Of a stretch of DNA of 64,000 nucleotides, positions 8,921 to 16,825 are shown piece after piece (position 1 is the stretch's first letter; every line of letters starts with the position of its first letter). Below the pieces are notes generated by a model that worked only from the letters and a program-made list of their open reading frames with translations, was not told the origin of the DNA and did not search any database. Origin of the DNA: DTU015 sp964406505 (lineage in GTDB: Bacteria > Bacillota > Sulfobacillia > Fermentithermobacillales > Fermentithermobacillaceae). The translations under genes and the position numbers were made by a program. Location of the stretch: the NCBI GenBank assembly GCA_964406505.1, contig CAYORX010000002.1, positions 75,363 through 139,362 of the forward strand, given 5' to 3'.

Positions 8921-9679
8921 CTATTGCTTAAGCCGGTCTGTTTTTGAATAGACAGTCATACGGTTATTTCTTACAAAGCCTATAATAGTTACCCCGGCAT
9001 TGCAGCCGGTTTTTACCGCCATATCTGTAGGTGGGGCTTTGGAAGCTATTATAGGTATGTTAGCTGATATTGATTTATCAACGATTTCCGAGTTGATCCT
9101 CCCCGTAAGGGCGAGCATTTTGTCAGCAAAAGAAATCCCTTTGACAAATGCATGTCCTATTACTTTGTCTACAGCATTGTGGCGCCCTATATCTTCATGC
9201 CATAGTAAGATCCCATTTTTATCGCATAAAGCCGCTGCATGACTAGCACCAGTGGTTTTAAACAGGGAAGAACGGCTAAGTAAATCATCAAATATAAACG
9301 ATACAGTTTGAGGTTTAAATATCACGTCAGAACTTGGCTTTTCAGAAATTGAAACAAAGGAATGTTTATTTTCGCCATTGGTTTTTTGATGTGTTTCCAC
9401 ATAAACTGCATGTTTGCTAGGAAAATGGGTTAATTTAGATATGCTGTCAGTTGGGTTGATCAATCCACAAGTTATTAAGTGCCCAACCGCAAGGTATTCC
9501 GTATTGAAAGGTGAGCACGATGGAATGCTTACTGAAATATCGTGGTATAGGATATTTAACCTTGTTTCAGTAATGACCTTATCCGACGTGGTTTCGGTAA
9601 TTTTATTGTCAGTCCCTAAGTCGAAAAACCGTTTTACATTAACCGCTATACAGCGGGGATGATCTGAAATACAATCCAT
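8921..9679 (-). CDS. fdhD: FdhD-type formate dehydrogenase accessory protein lacking the CxxC motif
   Basis: FdhD carries sulfur from a cysteine desulfurase to the molybdenum cofactor of formate dehydrogenase. The 252-residue protein shows family landmarks: EYLAVGHLITCGLI, TGASHAAALC, LWHEDIGRHNAVDKVIGHA, TGRINSEIVDKS and CNAGVTIIGFVR. The flexible loop that in E. coli carries the essential Cys121-x-x-Cys124 is here SEKPSSDVIF and has no cysteine. So either sulfur relay uses another residue or the protein has become a cofactor-binding chaperone. The start ATG follows AGAGGG. It lies 44 bases after mobA and 25 before the membrane protein gene, in the fdhA operon. Family assignment is firm; activity is uncertain because of the missing cysteines. 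Confidence 0.88.
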   Translation of the reverse strand: MDCISDHPRCIAVNVKRFFDLGTDNKITETTSDKVITETRLNILYHDISVSIPSCSPFNTEYLAVGHLITCGLINPTDSISKLTHFPSKHAVYVETHQKTNGENKHSFVSISEKPSSDVIFKPQTVSFIFDDLLSRSSLFKTTGASHAAALCDKNGILLWHEDIGRHNAVDKVIGHAFVKGISFADKMLALTGRINSEIVDKSISANIPIIASKAPPTDMAVKTGCNAGVTIIGFVRNNRMTVYSKTDRLKQ

Positions 9680-9723
9680 TTGAAACCCTCTTTTCCCAAT
9701 GCTTCATTTGCTTGTGACCAAGA

Positions 9724-10323
9724 TTATAACGCGGTATTTTCGTCACCCAACAATCTTAAATCCTCCCTAGTATTAATGTTGACGAAAGATCTAAGTTGAG
9801 GATCGATAATTCTTAAGTCAGATTCATCAGCATAACCTACATTAACTTTAGAGAATACGCTTCTCACGCGATAGTCCCCTCTTGCCAAGTTCTGTTTGAT
9901 CGGATCAAGGCATTTGTTGGAATATAAAGCAAACAGCGGCTCAAAAAACCCCCCTAATTTGGGAACAAATGCATCATAATCGCCGCCACAATTAACCATC
10001 CACCTTACTAAATCCGGGTCAACACATGGCATATCGCAGGCGATTACAAAACAATAGGGAGTATCGCATGACGACAACGCGCTATATATTCCTACCAAAG
10101 GTCCGCAACCGGAAATACTATCGGCGATGGTTTTAACTCCTGAAATCGGAATATCATTAGCATCTTTGGTCACAACTATGATATCGGAAAAGACCTCCTT
10201 GAGAGCATCAATTACATAACTGATCATCTTCTTGCCATCGATGATCAAGGAGGCCTTGTCTATTCCCATTCTTGAACTGTTTCCTCCGGCTAGCACTACG
10301 CCGGTGACATCTTTGATTTTCAT
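9724..10323 (-). CDS. mobA: Molybdenum cofactor guanylyltransferase
   Basis: Transfers GMP from GTP to molybdopterin, making the bis-guanine dinucleotide cofactor that formate dehydrogenase needs. The 199-residue protein has the nucleotidyltransferase signature GVVLAGGNSSRMGIDKASL at the N-terminus, SGCGPLVGIYSAL, the Mg-binding ACDMPCVDPDL (near residue 95) and FVNINTREDL close to the C-terminus, all as expected for MobA. ATG 10323 is preferred; an in-frame TTG at 10335 is only one base from the GTAGG site. It starts 23 bases after the fdhA stop and is probably translated from the same transcript. Its place in the operon supports the function. Confidence 0.92.
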   Translation of the reverse strand: MKIKDVTGVVLAGGNSSRMGIDKASLIIDGKKMISYVIDALKEVFSDIIVVTKDANDIPISGVKTIADSISGCGPLVGIYSALSSCDTPYCFVIACDMPCVDPDLVRWMVNCGGDYDAFVPKLGGFFEPLFALYSNKCLDPIKQNLARGDYRVRSVFSKVNVGYADESDLRIIDPQLRSFVNINTREDLRLLGDENTAL

Positions 10324-10346
10324 CCTAGTGTACAAACCTACATTTG

Positions 10347-13100
10347 TTATGCATCAGAAACAGAAGCCCGAATGTTTTGCGAATGAACTGTTTCAGCATC
10401 AACTTGATGGTTTTCATCTAACACTTTTTCTATTCGAACCGCACATACTTTAAATTCAGGTATTTTTGCTTTCGGATCAAGAGCAGGATTGGTAAGCACA
10501 TTTGCTGCCGATTCGGCAAAGTGGAACGGCATAAATACCACACCTGGCGCAGGCCTTGGGGTTACCATGGCCCTAACCTTAACTTTGCCCCTACGTGAAG
10601 ATACAAGAACTATTTCTTCATCTGACACTCCTAGATGCTTGGCCGTTTGGGGTGGTATTTCAATATATCCTTCTGGAATGTGAGCATCCAATGCCTGGGC
10701 TCTTCTGGACATAGAGCCTGTGTGGTAGTGATAGAGCATACGTCCAGTTGTAAGCGTCAAAGGATATTTTTCATCAGGAAGCTCAGCCGCTGGTATATAT
10801 TCAACAGGTGTGAATAGCCCTAGCCCGCGAGAAAACTTACCTTTGTGTAGATAAGGCGTACCGGGGTGATCTTTTGTGGGACATGGCCATTGCAATCCTT
10901 CACCTGGTAAACGACTGTGTATTATTCCTCCGTATATCGGAGTAAGGGAAGCTATTTCATCCATAATCTCTGCGGCAGAGTTATAAGCCATAGGATAACC
11001 CATACGATTAGATATATCACAAATAATTTCCCAATCAGCCCTTGCTTTGCCAGGCGGGTTGACAGCCTTTCTAACTAATTGCACTCGACGTTCCGTACTA
11101 GTAAAAGTTCCTTCTTGCTCCGCAAAGCAAGTCGCAGGAAGCACAACATCTGCCAATTGAGCTGTTTCGGTTAGAAAAATATCTTGTACAACTAGAAAAT
11201 CGAGTTTTTTGAGCGCAACCTCAACATGATTGACATCAGGATCAGACACCATTGGATTTTCACCAAGAATGTACATTCCTTTAAGACTGCCATCGTAGGC
11301 TGCGTTAATAGCTTCGGTAACTGTGAGTCCCGGTTCAGATGGAATTTTGCATGCCCATGCTTTTTCAAATGTAGCTCTGATCTCGGGATCGGTAATTGAT
11401 TGGTACCCCGGAAAATATGTGGGAAGGGCTCCCATATCGCAAGCGCCCTGAACATTATTCTGACCGCGTAAAGGGTTAACTCCTACGCTTTGTTTGCCTA
11501 TGTTCCCTGTTAACATTGCAATATTCGCCGTTGAAAGCACGTTGTCGGTTCCGGTAGTGTGTTGAGTTATTCCCATAGAATAAATTAAACAACCCGTATC
11601 AGCTGTTGCATACGCCACGGCAGCATTAATTATATCATCAGCCGAAACACCGGTTATTTCAGATACATACTCAGGAGTATATTTGCTTACGATCTCTTTA
11701 AAACTATTGAAGTTTTCCGTCCTGGTTTCAACGAAATGTTCATCGTACAGCCTTTTTTCTATGATTACGTTCATCATTCCGTTAAGTAATGCCACATCGG
11801 TTCCTGGTTGGTGCTGCATATAAATATCGGCCATTTGGGCCAGTTCTATTTCTCTTGGATCAGCTACTATGAGTTTGGCGCCTCTTCTTACCGCCTCTTT
11901 CACTTGTATACCGATCACCGGATGGTTTTCAGTAGTATTAGAACCAATGATAAATATAGCTTTAGCATCAGCTATTTCATGAACGGAATTTGTCATTGCG
12001 CCGCTGCCGAAACTCGTGGCGAGTCCAGCAACCGTGGAAGCGTGGCACAGCCTGGCGCAGTGATCTATGTTATTGGTTCCGAAAGCGGCTCTAGCCAGTT
12101 TCTGCATTAGATAGTTCACTTCGTTTGTACATTTCGCCGAGCTGAAAAACGCTATTGAATCAGCAGTATTATGTTCTACTAGTTGTCCGAGTTTTGTGGT
12201 TAGTAGATCAAGCGCTTCGTCCCAAGAAGCTTCCTTAAACTCGTTACCCTCTTTGATTAACGGTACTTTAAGCCTGTCCGGGTGATTAATAAAATCTATA
12301 CCGAACCTGCCCTTAACGCAAGTCCACCCTTTATTTACGGGACCGTCCGCTCCTGACGCACCTACAACTTTTCCGTCTTTGACGTGAAGGTTAATAATGC
12401 ATCCGGTTCCACAATATGGGCATGTGGTTTCGACTTTATCCACTTCCCAAAACCTGCCCTTGGTTATACTTTGTTTCGGGGTGAGGGCCCCCACTGGACA
12501 TACTTGCACGCAGTTACCGCAGAATACGCAAGGGGAGTTTTCCAAAGGTTCGTTCCATGCAGCGGCAATTTTCGTGCCGTAACCTCGTCCGATAGGGCCG
12601 ATGGCGTCTTGTCCCTGAACGTCTCGGCAAACAGCAACGCATCTTCCACACAAAATACATTTGCTTAAATCTCTAATAAAGAAGTGGTTGGTGTCGTCAA
12701 GTTCCGGTTCGGTTCGGTCTGAAATGAAACGTCGATCTTCGAGGCCGTATTCATAAGCATATTCTTGAAGTTTGCAGTCCCCGTTTTTCTCACATGTAAG
12801 GCAGTCAGTACGGTGGTTTGAAAGAATGAGCTCTAATACGTTGCGTCTTGTCTTTCGAACATAATCGGTATTGGTTTTTACTACCATGTTATTGCCTACA
12901 GGAGTTACACACGAGGCCAAAAGAGTTTTAGCTCCTTCTACTTCTACCAGGCACACTCGGCATCTGCCGCTTTCATTTATATCCTTAAGGTAGCATAGTG
13001 TTGGTATTTCTATTCCGACTGTTTTAGCTGCTTCTAAAATAGATGTTCCTTTTTCGACTTGAACTTGTTTACCATCAATAGTTAATGTTACTGAAGCCAT
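10347..13100 (-). CDS. fdhA: Formate dehydrogenase catalytic subunit, molybdopterin, Cys type
   Basis: A 917-residue cytoplasmic enzyme oxidising formate to CO2 or the reverse. Domain order: a NuoG-like 2Fe-2S domain (Cys near 36, 47, 50 and 64), a His-Cys cluster segment HRTDCLTCEKNGDC, two ferredoxin-type 4Fe-4S motifs (CILCGRCVAVC and CVFCGNCVQVC), CPYCGTGC for the catalytic-domain cluster, then the molybdopterin domain. The active-site residue is cysteine in DHCARLCHASTVAGL (near 350), where E. coli FdhF has selenocysteine. The C-terminal molydopterin-dinucleotide-binding domain is complete. Start MASVTL follows AGAGGTG; the earlier ATG at 13118 overlaps nothing useful. No NuoE/F-like partner is nearby, so the electron acceptor is unknown. 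First gene of the operon with mobA and fdhD. Confidence 0.95.
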   Translation of the reverse strand: MASVTLTIDGKQVQVEKGTSILEAAKTVGIEIPTLCYLKDINESGRCRVCLVEVEGAKTLLASCVTPVGNNMVVKTNTDYVRKTRRNVLELILSNHRTDCLTCEKNGDCKLQEYAYEYGLEDRRFISDRTEPELDDTNHFFIRDLSKCILCGRCVAVCRDVQGQDAIGPIGRGYGTKIAAAWNEPLENSPCVFCGNCVQVCPVGALTPKQSITKGRFWEVDKVETTCPYCGTGCIINLHVKDGKVVGASGADGPVNKGWTCVKGRFGIDFINHPDRLKVPLIKEGNEFKEASWDEALDLLTTKLGQLVEHNTADSIAFFSSAKCTNEVNYLMQKLARAAFGTNNIDHCARLCHASTVAGLATSFGSGAMTNSVHEIADAKAIFIIGSNTTENHPVIGIQVKEAVRRGAKLIVADPREIELAQMADIYMQHQPGTDVALLNGMMNVIIEKRLYDEHFVETRTENFNSFKEIVSKYTPEYVSEITGVSADDIINAAVAYATADTGCLIYSMGITQHTTGTDNVLSTANIAMLTGNIGKQSVGVNPLRGQNNVQGACDMGALPTYFPGYQSITDPEIRATFEKAWACKIPSEPGLTVTEAINAAYDGSLKGMYILGENPMVSDPDVNHVEVALKKLDFLVVQDIFLTETAQLADVVLPATCFAEQEGTFTSTERRVQLVRKAVNPPGKARADWEIICDISNRMGYPMAYNSAAEIMDEIASLTPIYGGIIHSRLPGEGLQWPCPTKDHPGTPYLHKGKFSRGLGLFTPVEYIPAAELPDEKYPLTLTTGRMLYHYHTGSMSRRAQALDAHIPEGYIEIPPQTAKHLGVSDEEIVLVSSRRGKVKVRAMVTPRPAPGVVFMPFHFAESAANVLTNPALDPKAKIPEFKVCAVRIEKVLDENHQVDAETVHSQNIRASVSDA

Positions 13101-13447
13101 TGAGGCACCTCTCTTCATCAGTAAATATCATGAAGTGTACACCTAGTGAAATGAGTTACTAATCGATAACATGTTAACATTAAAGCTGGTAACAGGCAAT
13201 GCATTACAGGTGTTAAAGGCAACAAGACGATTTGCAAACAGGTTTTCCAAAAGATGTATATATCGCGAGAATGAAATAATCTTTTGTGCTTTAGGCATAT
13301 CGGAAATAGGATGGTGTTTGTTTTAAATGGCTTAGCAACAGGTTTTTAGCATTCTTTACGACGAAAAAGGAAAACCTATAGTTGGTTTGTGGTCTTTCTA
13401 TGGATATTATCGGTCTAACAAACAAACCAAACATATAGGGGGTAGCC
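13101..13447. other. Divergent intergenic region between fdhA and dps
   Basis: 347 bases without a credible gene. On the dps side there is a promoter and a 9-bp inverted repeat (listed separately). On the fdhA side I see the perfect 10-bp palindrome ATGTTAACAT (13170-13179) and a weak candidate minus-strand promoter TTGCCT, 17 bases, TAACAT. No riboswitch or structured RNA was recognised. Confidence 0.5.
13382..13430 (+). promoter_or_regulatory. dps promoter with flanking 9-bp inverted repeat
   Basis: A sigma-A-like promoter: TTGGTT (13383-13388 region), 17 bases, TATTAT (about 13405-13410). The perfect inverted repeat TTGGTTTGT (13382-13390) and ACAAACCAA (13422-13430) covers the -35 and lies just past the transcription start. 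Since the left arm is upstream of the start, it would be a DNA operator rather than an mRNA hairpin. It does not match the PerR consensus. Promoter call is by eye. Confidence 0.5.
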
Positions 13448-13882
13448 ATGCAACATTTCGAATTGATCCAAAACTATCTGTCTAACCTCGGTGTGCTGTT
13501 GGTAAAGTGGCACAATATTCATTGGAATGTAGTAGGCAAGCATTTTATGAAAGTGCACAAATACACGGAAGAACTGTACGACCAAATATTTGAAGATTTT
13601 GACGAGATTGCAGAATTGTTGAAGATGAAAGGTGTAATGCCTTTATCTACTATGAAAGAATATTTGGAGAATGCAACTATTAAGGAAGTTTATGCAAGAA
13701 ACTTTTCTAGGGAAGAAGCCCTCGAACTTGTAAAAGATGATTTAGAAAGCATGAGAAAATTGGGCACTGAGATTAGAAATATCGCTGATGAAGACGGGGA
13801 TTTTGAAACTGTATCCTTGTTTGAGGATTACGTCAGCGATTGTAGTAAAAACATTTGGTTCATTGATGCTATGCTAAAATAG
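13448..13882 (+). CDS. dps: Dps/ferritin-like DNA-protection protein
   Basis: A 144-residue ferritin-like protein that oxidises Fe(II) with peroxide and stores iron, protecting DNA under stress. The Dps ferroxidase signature is present: KWHNIHWNVVGKHF (His ligand near residues 22-26) followed by HKYTEELYDQIFEDFDEIAE with the Asp and Glu ligands. The length matches small Dps proteins, and the helices run to the natural C-terminus. The ATG follows AGGGGG with a short spacing. It has its own promoter and a terminator, so it is a single-gene unit, divergent from the formate dehydrogenase operon. It fits with the PerR/peroxiredoxin genes in an aerotolerance set. Confidence 0.92.
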   Translation: MQHFELIQNYLSNLGVLLVKWHNIHWNVVGKHFMKVHKYTEELYDQIFEDFDEIAELLKMKGVMPLSTMKEYLENATIKEVYARNFSREEALELVKDDLESMRKLGTEIRNIADEDGDFETVSLFEDYVSDCSKNIWFIDAMLK

Positions 13883-13896
13883 ATAAAAAGTACATT

Positions 13897-13929
13897 TGCC
13901 GGCACCATTGTTTAAAGTGTCGGCATTTT
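13897..13929 (+). terminator. Terminator after dps
   Basis: TGCCGGCAC pairs with GTGTCGGCA (one G-U) around an 11-base loop and is followed by TTTTC, 15 bases past the dps stop. Confidence 0.8.
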
Positions 13930-13949
13930 CAACTTAAGTCCAGATTTTG

Positions 13950-14564
13950 CTAAGAACAAAAAGTTTTAGCATGGAAATCCGCGGTTCTAAACTTGCTACC
14001 CAGAATTGTACTTTCAAAAATCGGTACTAATGAAGGATCGAACTGTGTCCCGGAGCAGCATCGCAGTTCACGTAAAGCTTCACTAATAGATACAATTTTT
14101 CTATAGGGTCTCTTTTCCGTCATGGCGTCAAACGCATCAGCGATCGAGATGATTCTAGCCATTAGCGGAATGTTTTCCCCAGCAACACCGCAAGGGTATC
14201 CCTCACCGTCCCAACGCTCGTGGTGAAATAAAATAGAATGGGCTACAGGAGCTAATTCGGTAACTGATTTTGCAAGTTCAAAACCAATGACTGGATGTGC
14301 TCTTATTAAACTTAGTTCTTCCGGAGTCAACAAATCCTTTTTCATTAAAATGTGATTTGGGACTACTATTTTACCAATATCATGAAAACTACCGAGAAGC
14401 GCTAAAATTTCCAGCTCCTCGTGATTCATTCCTAGGGATTGCCCGACCAAAACTGAGATTCTCTTTACTCTATCGCCGTGTTTTTTAGTTTCCGGGCTAG
14501 CATGTTCCATCAAACATTTTATTGCCGGGAGTAAAGAGTGTAGGGTACATGTTTTACGTATCAT
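13950..14564 (-). CDS. HD-GYP domain phosphodiesterase without sensor domain
   Basis: A 204-residue protein made almost only of an HD-GYP domain, which in characterised members hydrolyses cyclic di-GMP. Metal-binding HD is in SFHDIGK (near residue 60), with LMKKDLLTPEE, the second metal site HHERWDGEGYP (near 115) where the GYP signature lies, IADAFDAMTEKRPYR and the C-terminal FDPSLV. All catalytic residues are there. There is no receiver, GAF or membrane segment. Its ATG has no good ribosome site of its own and overlaps the stop of a 21-codon leader ORF as ATGA, so translation is probably coupled. It could also act on other cyclic dinucleotides. Confidence 0.85.
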   Translation of the reverse strand: MIRKTCTLHSLLPAIKCLMEHASPETKKHGDRVKRISVLVGQSLGMNHEELEILALLGSFHDIGKIVVPNHILMKKDLLTPEELSLIRAHPVIGFELAKSVTELAPVAHSILFHHERWDGEGYPCGVAGENIPLMARIISIADAFDAMTEKRPYRKIVSISEALRELRCCSGTQFDPSLVPIFESTILGSKFRTADFHAKTFCS

Positions 14565-14626
14565 CGCGTTTTACATAAAAATAGAGATCCGGTTTTAATC
14601 CTTGTTACATTAAGAATGTGGTTCAT
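14561..14626 (-). CDS. 21-codon leader ORF overlapping the HD-GYP gene
   Basis: A short frame of 21 residues starting at an ATG eight bases after a strong GGAGGA site. The peptide begins MNHILNVTRIKTG and ends at a TGA that overlaps the HD-GYP ATG (ATGA). The next gene lacks its own Shine-Dalgarno, so the leader's likely job is to deliver ribosomes to it. There is no membrane segment or recognisable peptide family. A sequencing frameshift that separates a true N-terminus from HD-GYP is an alternative. Confidence 0.45.
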   Translation of the reverse strand: MNHILNVTRIKTGSLFLCKTR

Positions 14627-14727
14627 TGTTAAGGTCCTCCAATGCTGGAATAGTGGGAATATTCAAGATAATTAATTGTGCTAATTATTAAATAGGAATT
14701 ATGACGATGCAAGTTTGATGAAATAAA

Positions 14728-15633
14728 CTAATTTAAAAAACAAAACTTTTGTTTTACGGTTTTGTTAAGAACGTATTTTAGCGTTGGACGTCCTACCTTG
14801 CCGAAAGAAGTTTGTTTACGTATTAACTTTTGATCTGAAAGATAAGTGAGGTAATGGCCCGCGGTAATATCGGAAAATCCCAATGCATTTGCCAACATCC
14901 TTCTTGATACTGGGCCTGGGTTGTGCTCCAAGAATTCGCAGACGCGGTTTAAGGTGATCAAACTTATTCCTTTTGGAAGAGAACGGGCTAAACGTGAAGG
15001 GCTGAATGATTGGTCAAGACCTTCCTTTGCTAAGACTAGATCTATTAACGGTGTCGTGCGTATATGTTTAGTTTCATGGCTATTGGTGCGCTCGTAACTT
15101 TGAGAAAAGGTTGGATTTTGAATCGGCTCAAACGTTAACCATTCACAGCACAGTTCTGGAAAATGTAGCATGTGATGTAGAATTAGTAAAAGACGTTTGC
15201 CATTTGTTGCAATTATTTCTCTTTGTTTTTCCGTAAACTCCCTTAGGTTTTTTGACAATACGGTGATCATACTTACGGGGTTAGAGTTAAAGCATAGGGG
15301 GACACAAACATGACTAGTAAATCCAGTGCTTTGGAAAAAGGTGCTACTTGGACAAACTGTATCATGGTTAACATTATCTTCACTTGCACATGTACCATCG
15401 GCAACGCATTTGGGGGAGATTGTGCTATACACAAAAGGTAAACTTAACTTCATGTTTTTAGGTATAGTTACTTTGGTTTTAAGCATTATCGAGGAGCCGT
15501 CAGTTAAATGCAAAAGCGCCGCTGGTACGCCTATTTGTTGGCATATTTGGCGTAAGGTGTATTTAATAATTTTGTTAATGCATGGTTGATCGGATATCAT
15601 CAGCAGTCTGGCAAATTGCTGTGACATGATCAT
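14728..15633 (-). CDS. GAF-domain transcription regulator with CitT/DcuR-type DNA-binding domain
   Basis: A 301-residue cytoplasmic regulator. Residues about 15-165 resemble a GAF sensor domain (IIKYTLRQICQQIGVPAALL at its start, a VCVPL strand, FTEKQREIIATNGKRLL). It contains a cysteine-rich patch, with the cysteines of PKCVADGTC and TVCPSS, that could bind a metal or cofactor. The C-terminal 65 residues match the winged-helix end of CitT/DcuR response regulators: VSRRMLANALGFSDITAGHY with a YLSDQKLI helix and the GKVGRPTLKYVL wing. There is no receiver domain, so it would sense a ligand directly. Start ATG follows GGAGGG by seven bases. It diverges from the Clp1-like gene upstream of the aspartate/fumarate/malate genes, which suggests it controls C4-dicarboxylate use (inference). 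Confidence 0.75.
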   Translation of the reverse strand: MIMSQQFARLLMISDQPCINKIIKYTLRQICQQIGVPAALLHLTDGSSIMLKTKVTIPKNMKLSLPFVYSTISPKCVADGTCASEDNVNHDTVCPSSTFFQSTGFTSHVCVPLCFNSNPVSMITVLSKNLREFTEKQREIIATNGKRLLLILHHMLHFPELCCEWLTFEPIQNPTFSQSYERTNSHETKHIRTTPLIDLVLAKEGLDQSFSPSRLARSLPKGISLITLNRVCEFLEHNPGPVSRRMLANALGFSDITAGHYLTYLSDQKLIRKQTSFGKVGRPTLKYVLNKTVKQKFCFLN

Positions 15634-15870
15634 AAAGTAACCCTCCAGATTCAAAATGCATACAGGTGTGTGTTGAATACAATTAATATTGGCATTTTTA
15701 GATAAGTTAGCAAATTAACGCTTATGTTGCAAGTGTTGGTAGTATTTCATCGAGGCAATCCGTTTTAATTTTTGGTCATATTGACGAAAAAACTGTAAAG
15801 TAGACGTAGTATATGATCGGGAATTACGGGTGGCACGTAATGAGTTTGAGGTTTTTAAAGGAGGACTTCT

Positions 15871-16758
15871 GTGGCTAAGTTGACTTCTGCGTTAATCAGG
15901 CGGCTTATTTCGCTTCCAAAGCCATCTAGAATTATGGTGATTGGTGAAATTGATACCGGTAAAAGCAGTTTGGTTAAGCTGCTCGCCCAATGGTTTTACA
16001 ACAAAAATATCAATGTAGCGATTGTAAACGCTGATGTGGGGCAATCTCACATCGGTCCTCCGGGGTTTGTATCGTATGGGATTGTAAACAGGGGATCTAC
16101 ATCACCTTTTTTAACAAAAAGAAAAGGATCTTATCTTGTGGGAAAAACGTCCCCATATAACAAAGAATTAGTTGTATCGTTAGGGGCGCAACAATGTATT
16201 AGGGCTGCTTGTGTCGATGGGGCAGAAGTTATACTAATCGATACAAGCGGGTTGGTGGCAGGTGCCGCAGGGTTACGGCTCAAATGTGCCAAAGCCGTGG
16301 CCGTAAAGCCTGATTTAATAATAGTGCTTAGTACGCCCGCAGTTGAATTCCTTAGTAATTATTTGGGGTCACTTGGATTTGTACTTGCTAAATTTCTTCC
16401 ACTTAGAGAAGTTCAGAATAAATCTACTAAAGAACGGATGCGTAACCGAATTTCTTGGTGGAATTCGTATATAGGTGAAAACCCCCATATATCCAAGGTG
16501 GACTTGTCAAAAGTAAGGATTTACAGGTGGTGGGGAGAGAACCGGTATGCGAATGACGATGAAATATTGCACGGAACAGTTGCAGCTATGGCTGATCAAG
16601 CTAAGCCCTACTTACAACTGCCTTGCATATGGTTATCTTCAGGAAGTGGATCAAACCCAAGTATTTTACTGCCTTTTGCTCAGGACTATTTACCAAAAAC
16701 GATTTGGATATCTTCATATAAATTAGGCCTTTCCGGGACCGAGATAGTTTCGGCATGA
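15871..16758 (+). CDS. Clp1/Grc3-like polynucleotide 5'-hydroxyl kinase
   Basis: A 295-residue P-loop protein of the Clp1/Grc3 type (PF16575-like). The Walker A is GEIDTGKSSL (near residue 26), and the family-specific base/lid element NADVGQSHIGPPGFVSYG follows near 51. A Walker B-like VILIDTSGLVAGAAG lies near 124. Eukaryotic Clp1 and Grc3 phosphorylate 5'-OH RNA ends; bacterial members are scattered and mostly unstudied. The C-terminal 110 residues are not recognised. The GTG start is 7 bases after AAAGGAGG. The next gene (AcoX-like) is 67 bases downstream. RNA-end or polynucleotide substrate is inferred from family; a different phospho-acceptor is possible. Confidence 0.7.
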   Translation: MAKLTSALIRRLISLPKPSRIMVIGEIDTGKSSLVKLLAQWFYNKNINVAIVNADVGQSHIGPPGFVSYGIVNRGSTSPFLTKRKGSYLVGKTSPYNKELVVSLGAQQCIRAACVDGAEVILIDTSGLVAGAAGLRLKCAKAVAVKPDLIIVLSTPAVEFLSNYLGSLGFVLAKFLPLREVQNKSTKERMRNRISWWNSYIGENPHISKVDLSKVRIYRWWGENRYANDDEILHGTVAAMADQAKPYLQLPCIWLSSGSGSNPSILLPFAQDYLPKTIWISSYKLGLSGTEIVSA

Positions 16759-16825
16759 CTATTTGTGTATGTATCTGTAATATTGACTAAACAATTTCTG
16801 AATATATGTCGGGAAGGGGATATCA

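Noticed and set aside
10347..13100. Selenocysteine in formate dehydrogenase
   Set aside because: The active site codon is for Cys (RLCHAS); no in-frame TGA is present in the gene.
15823..15841. T-box-like GGGTGGCAC inside ATTACG...CGTAAT
   Set aside because: The T-box core needs GGGTGGNACCGCG, a specifier loop and a terminator; only the first nine bases match and there is no terminator hairpin before the gene.
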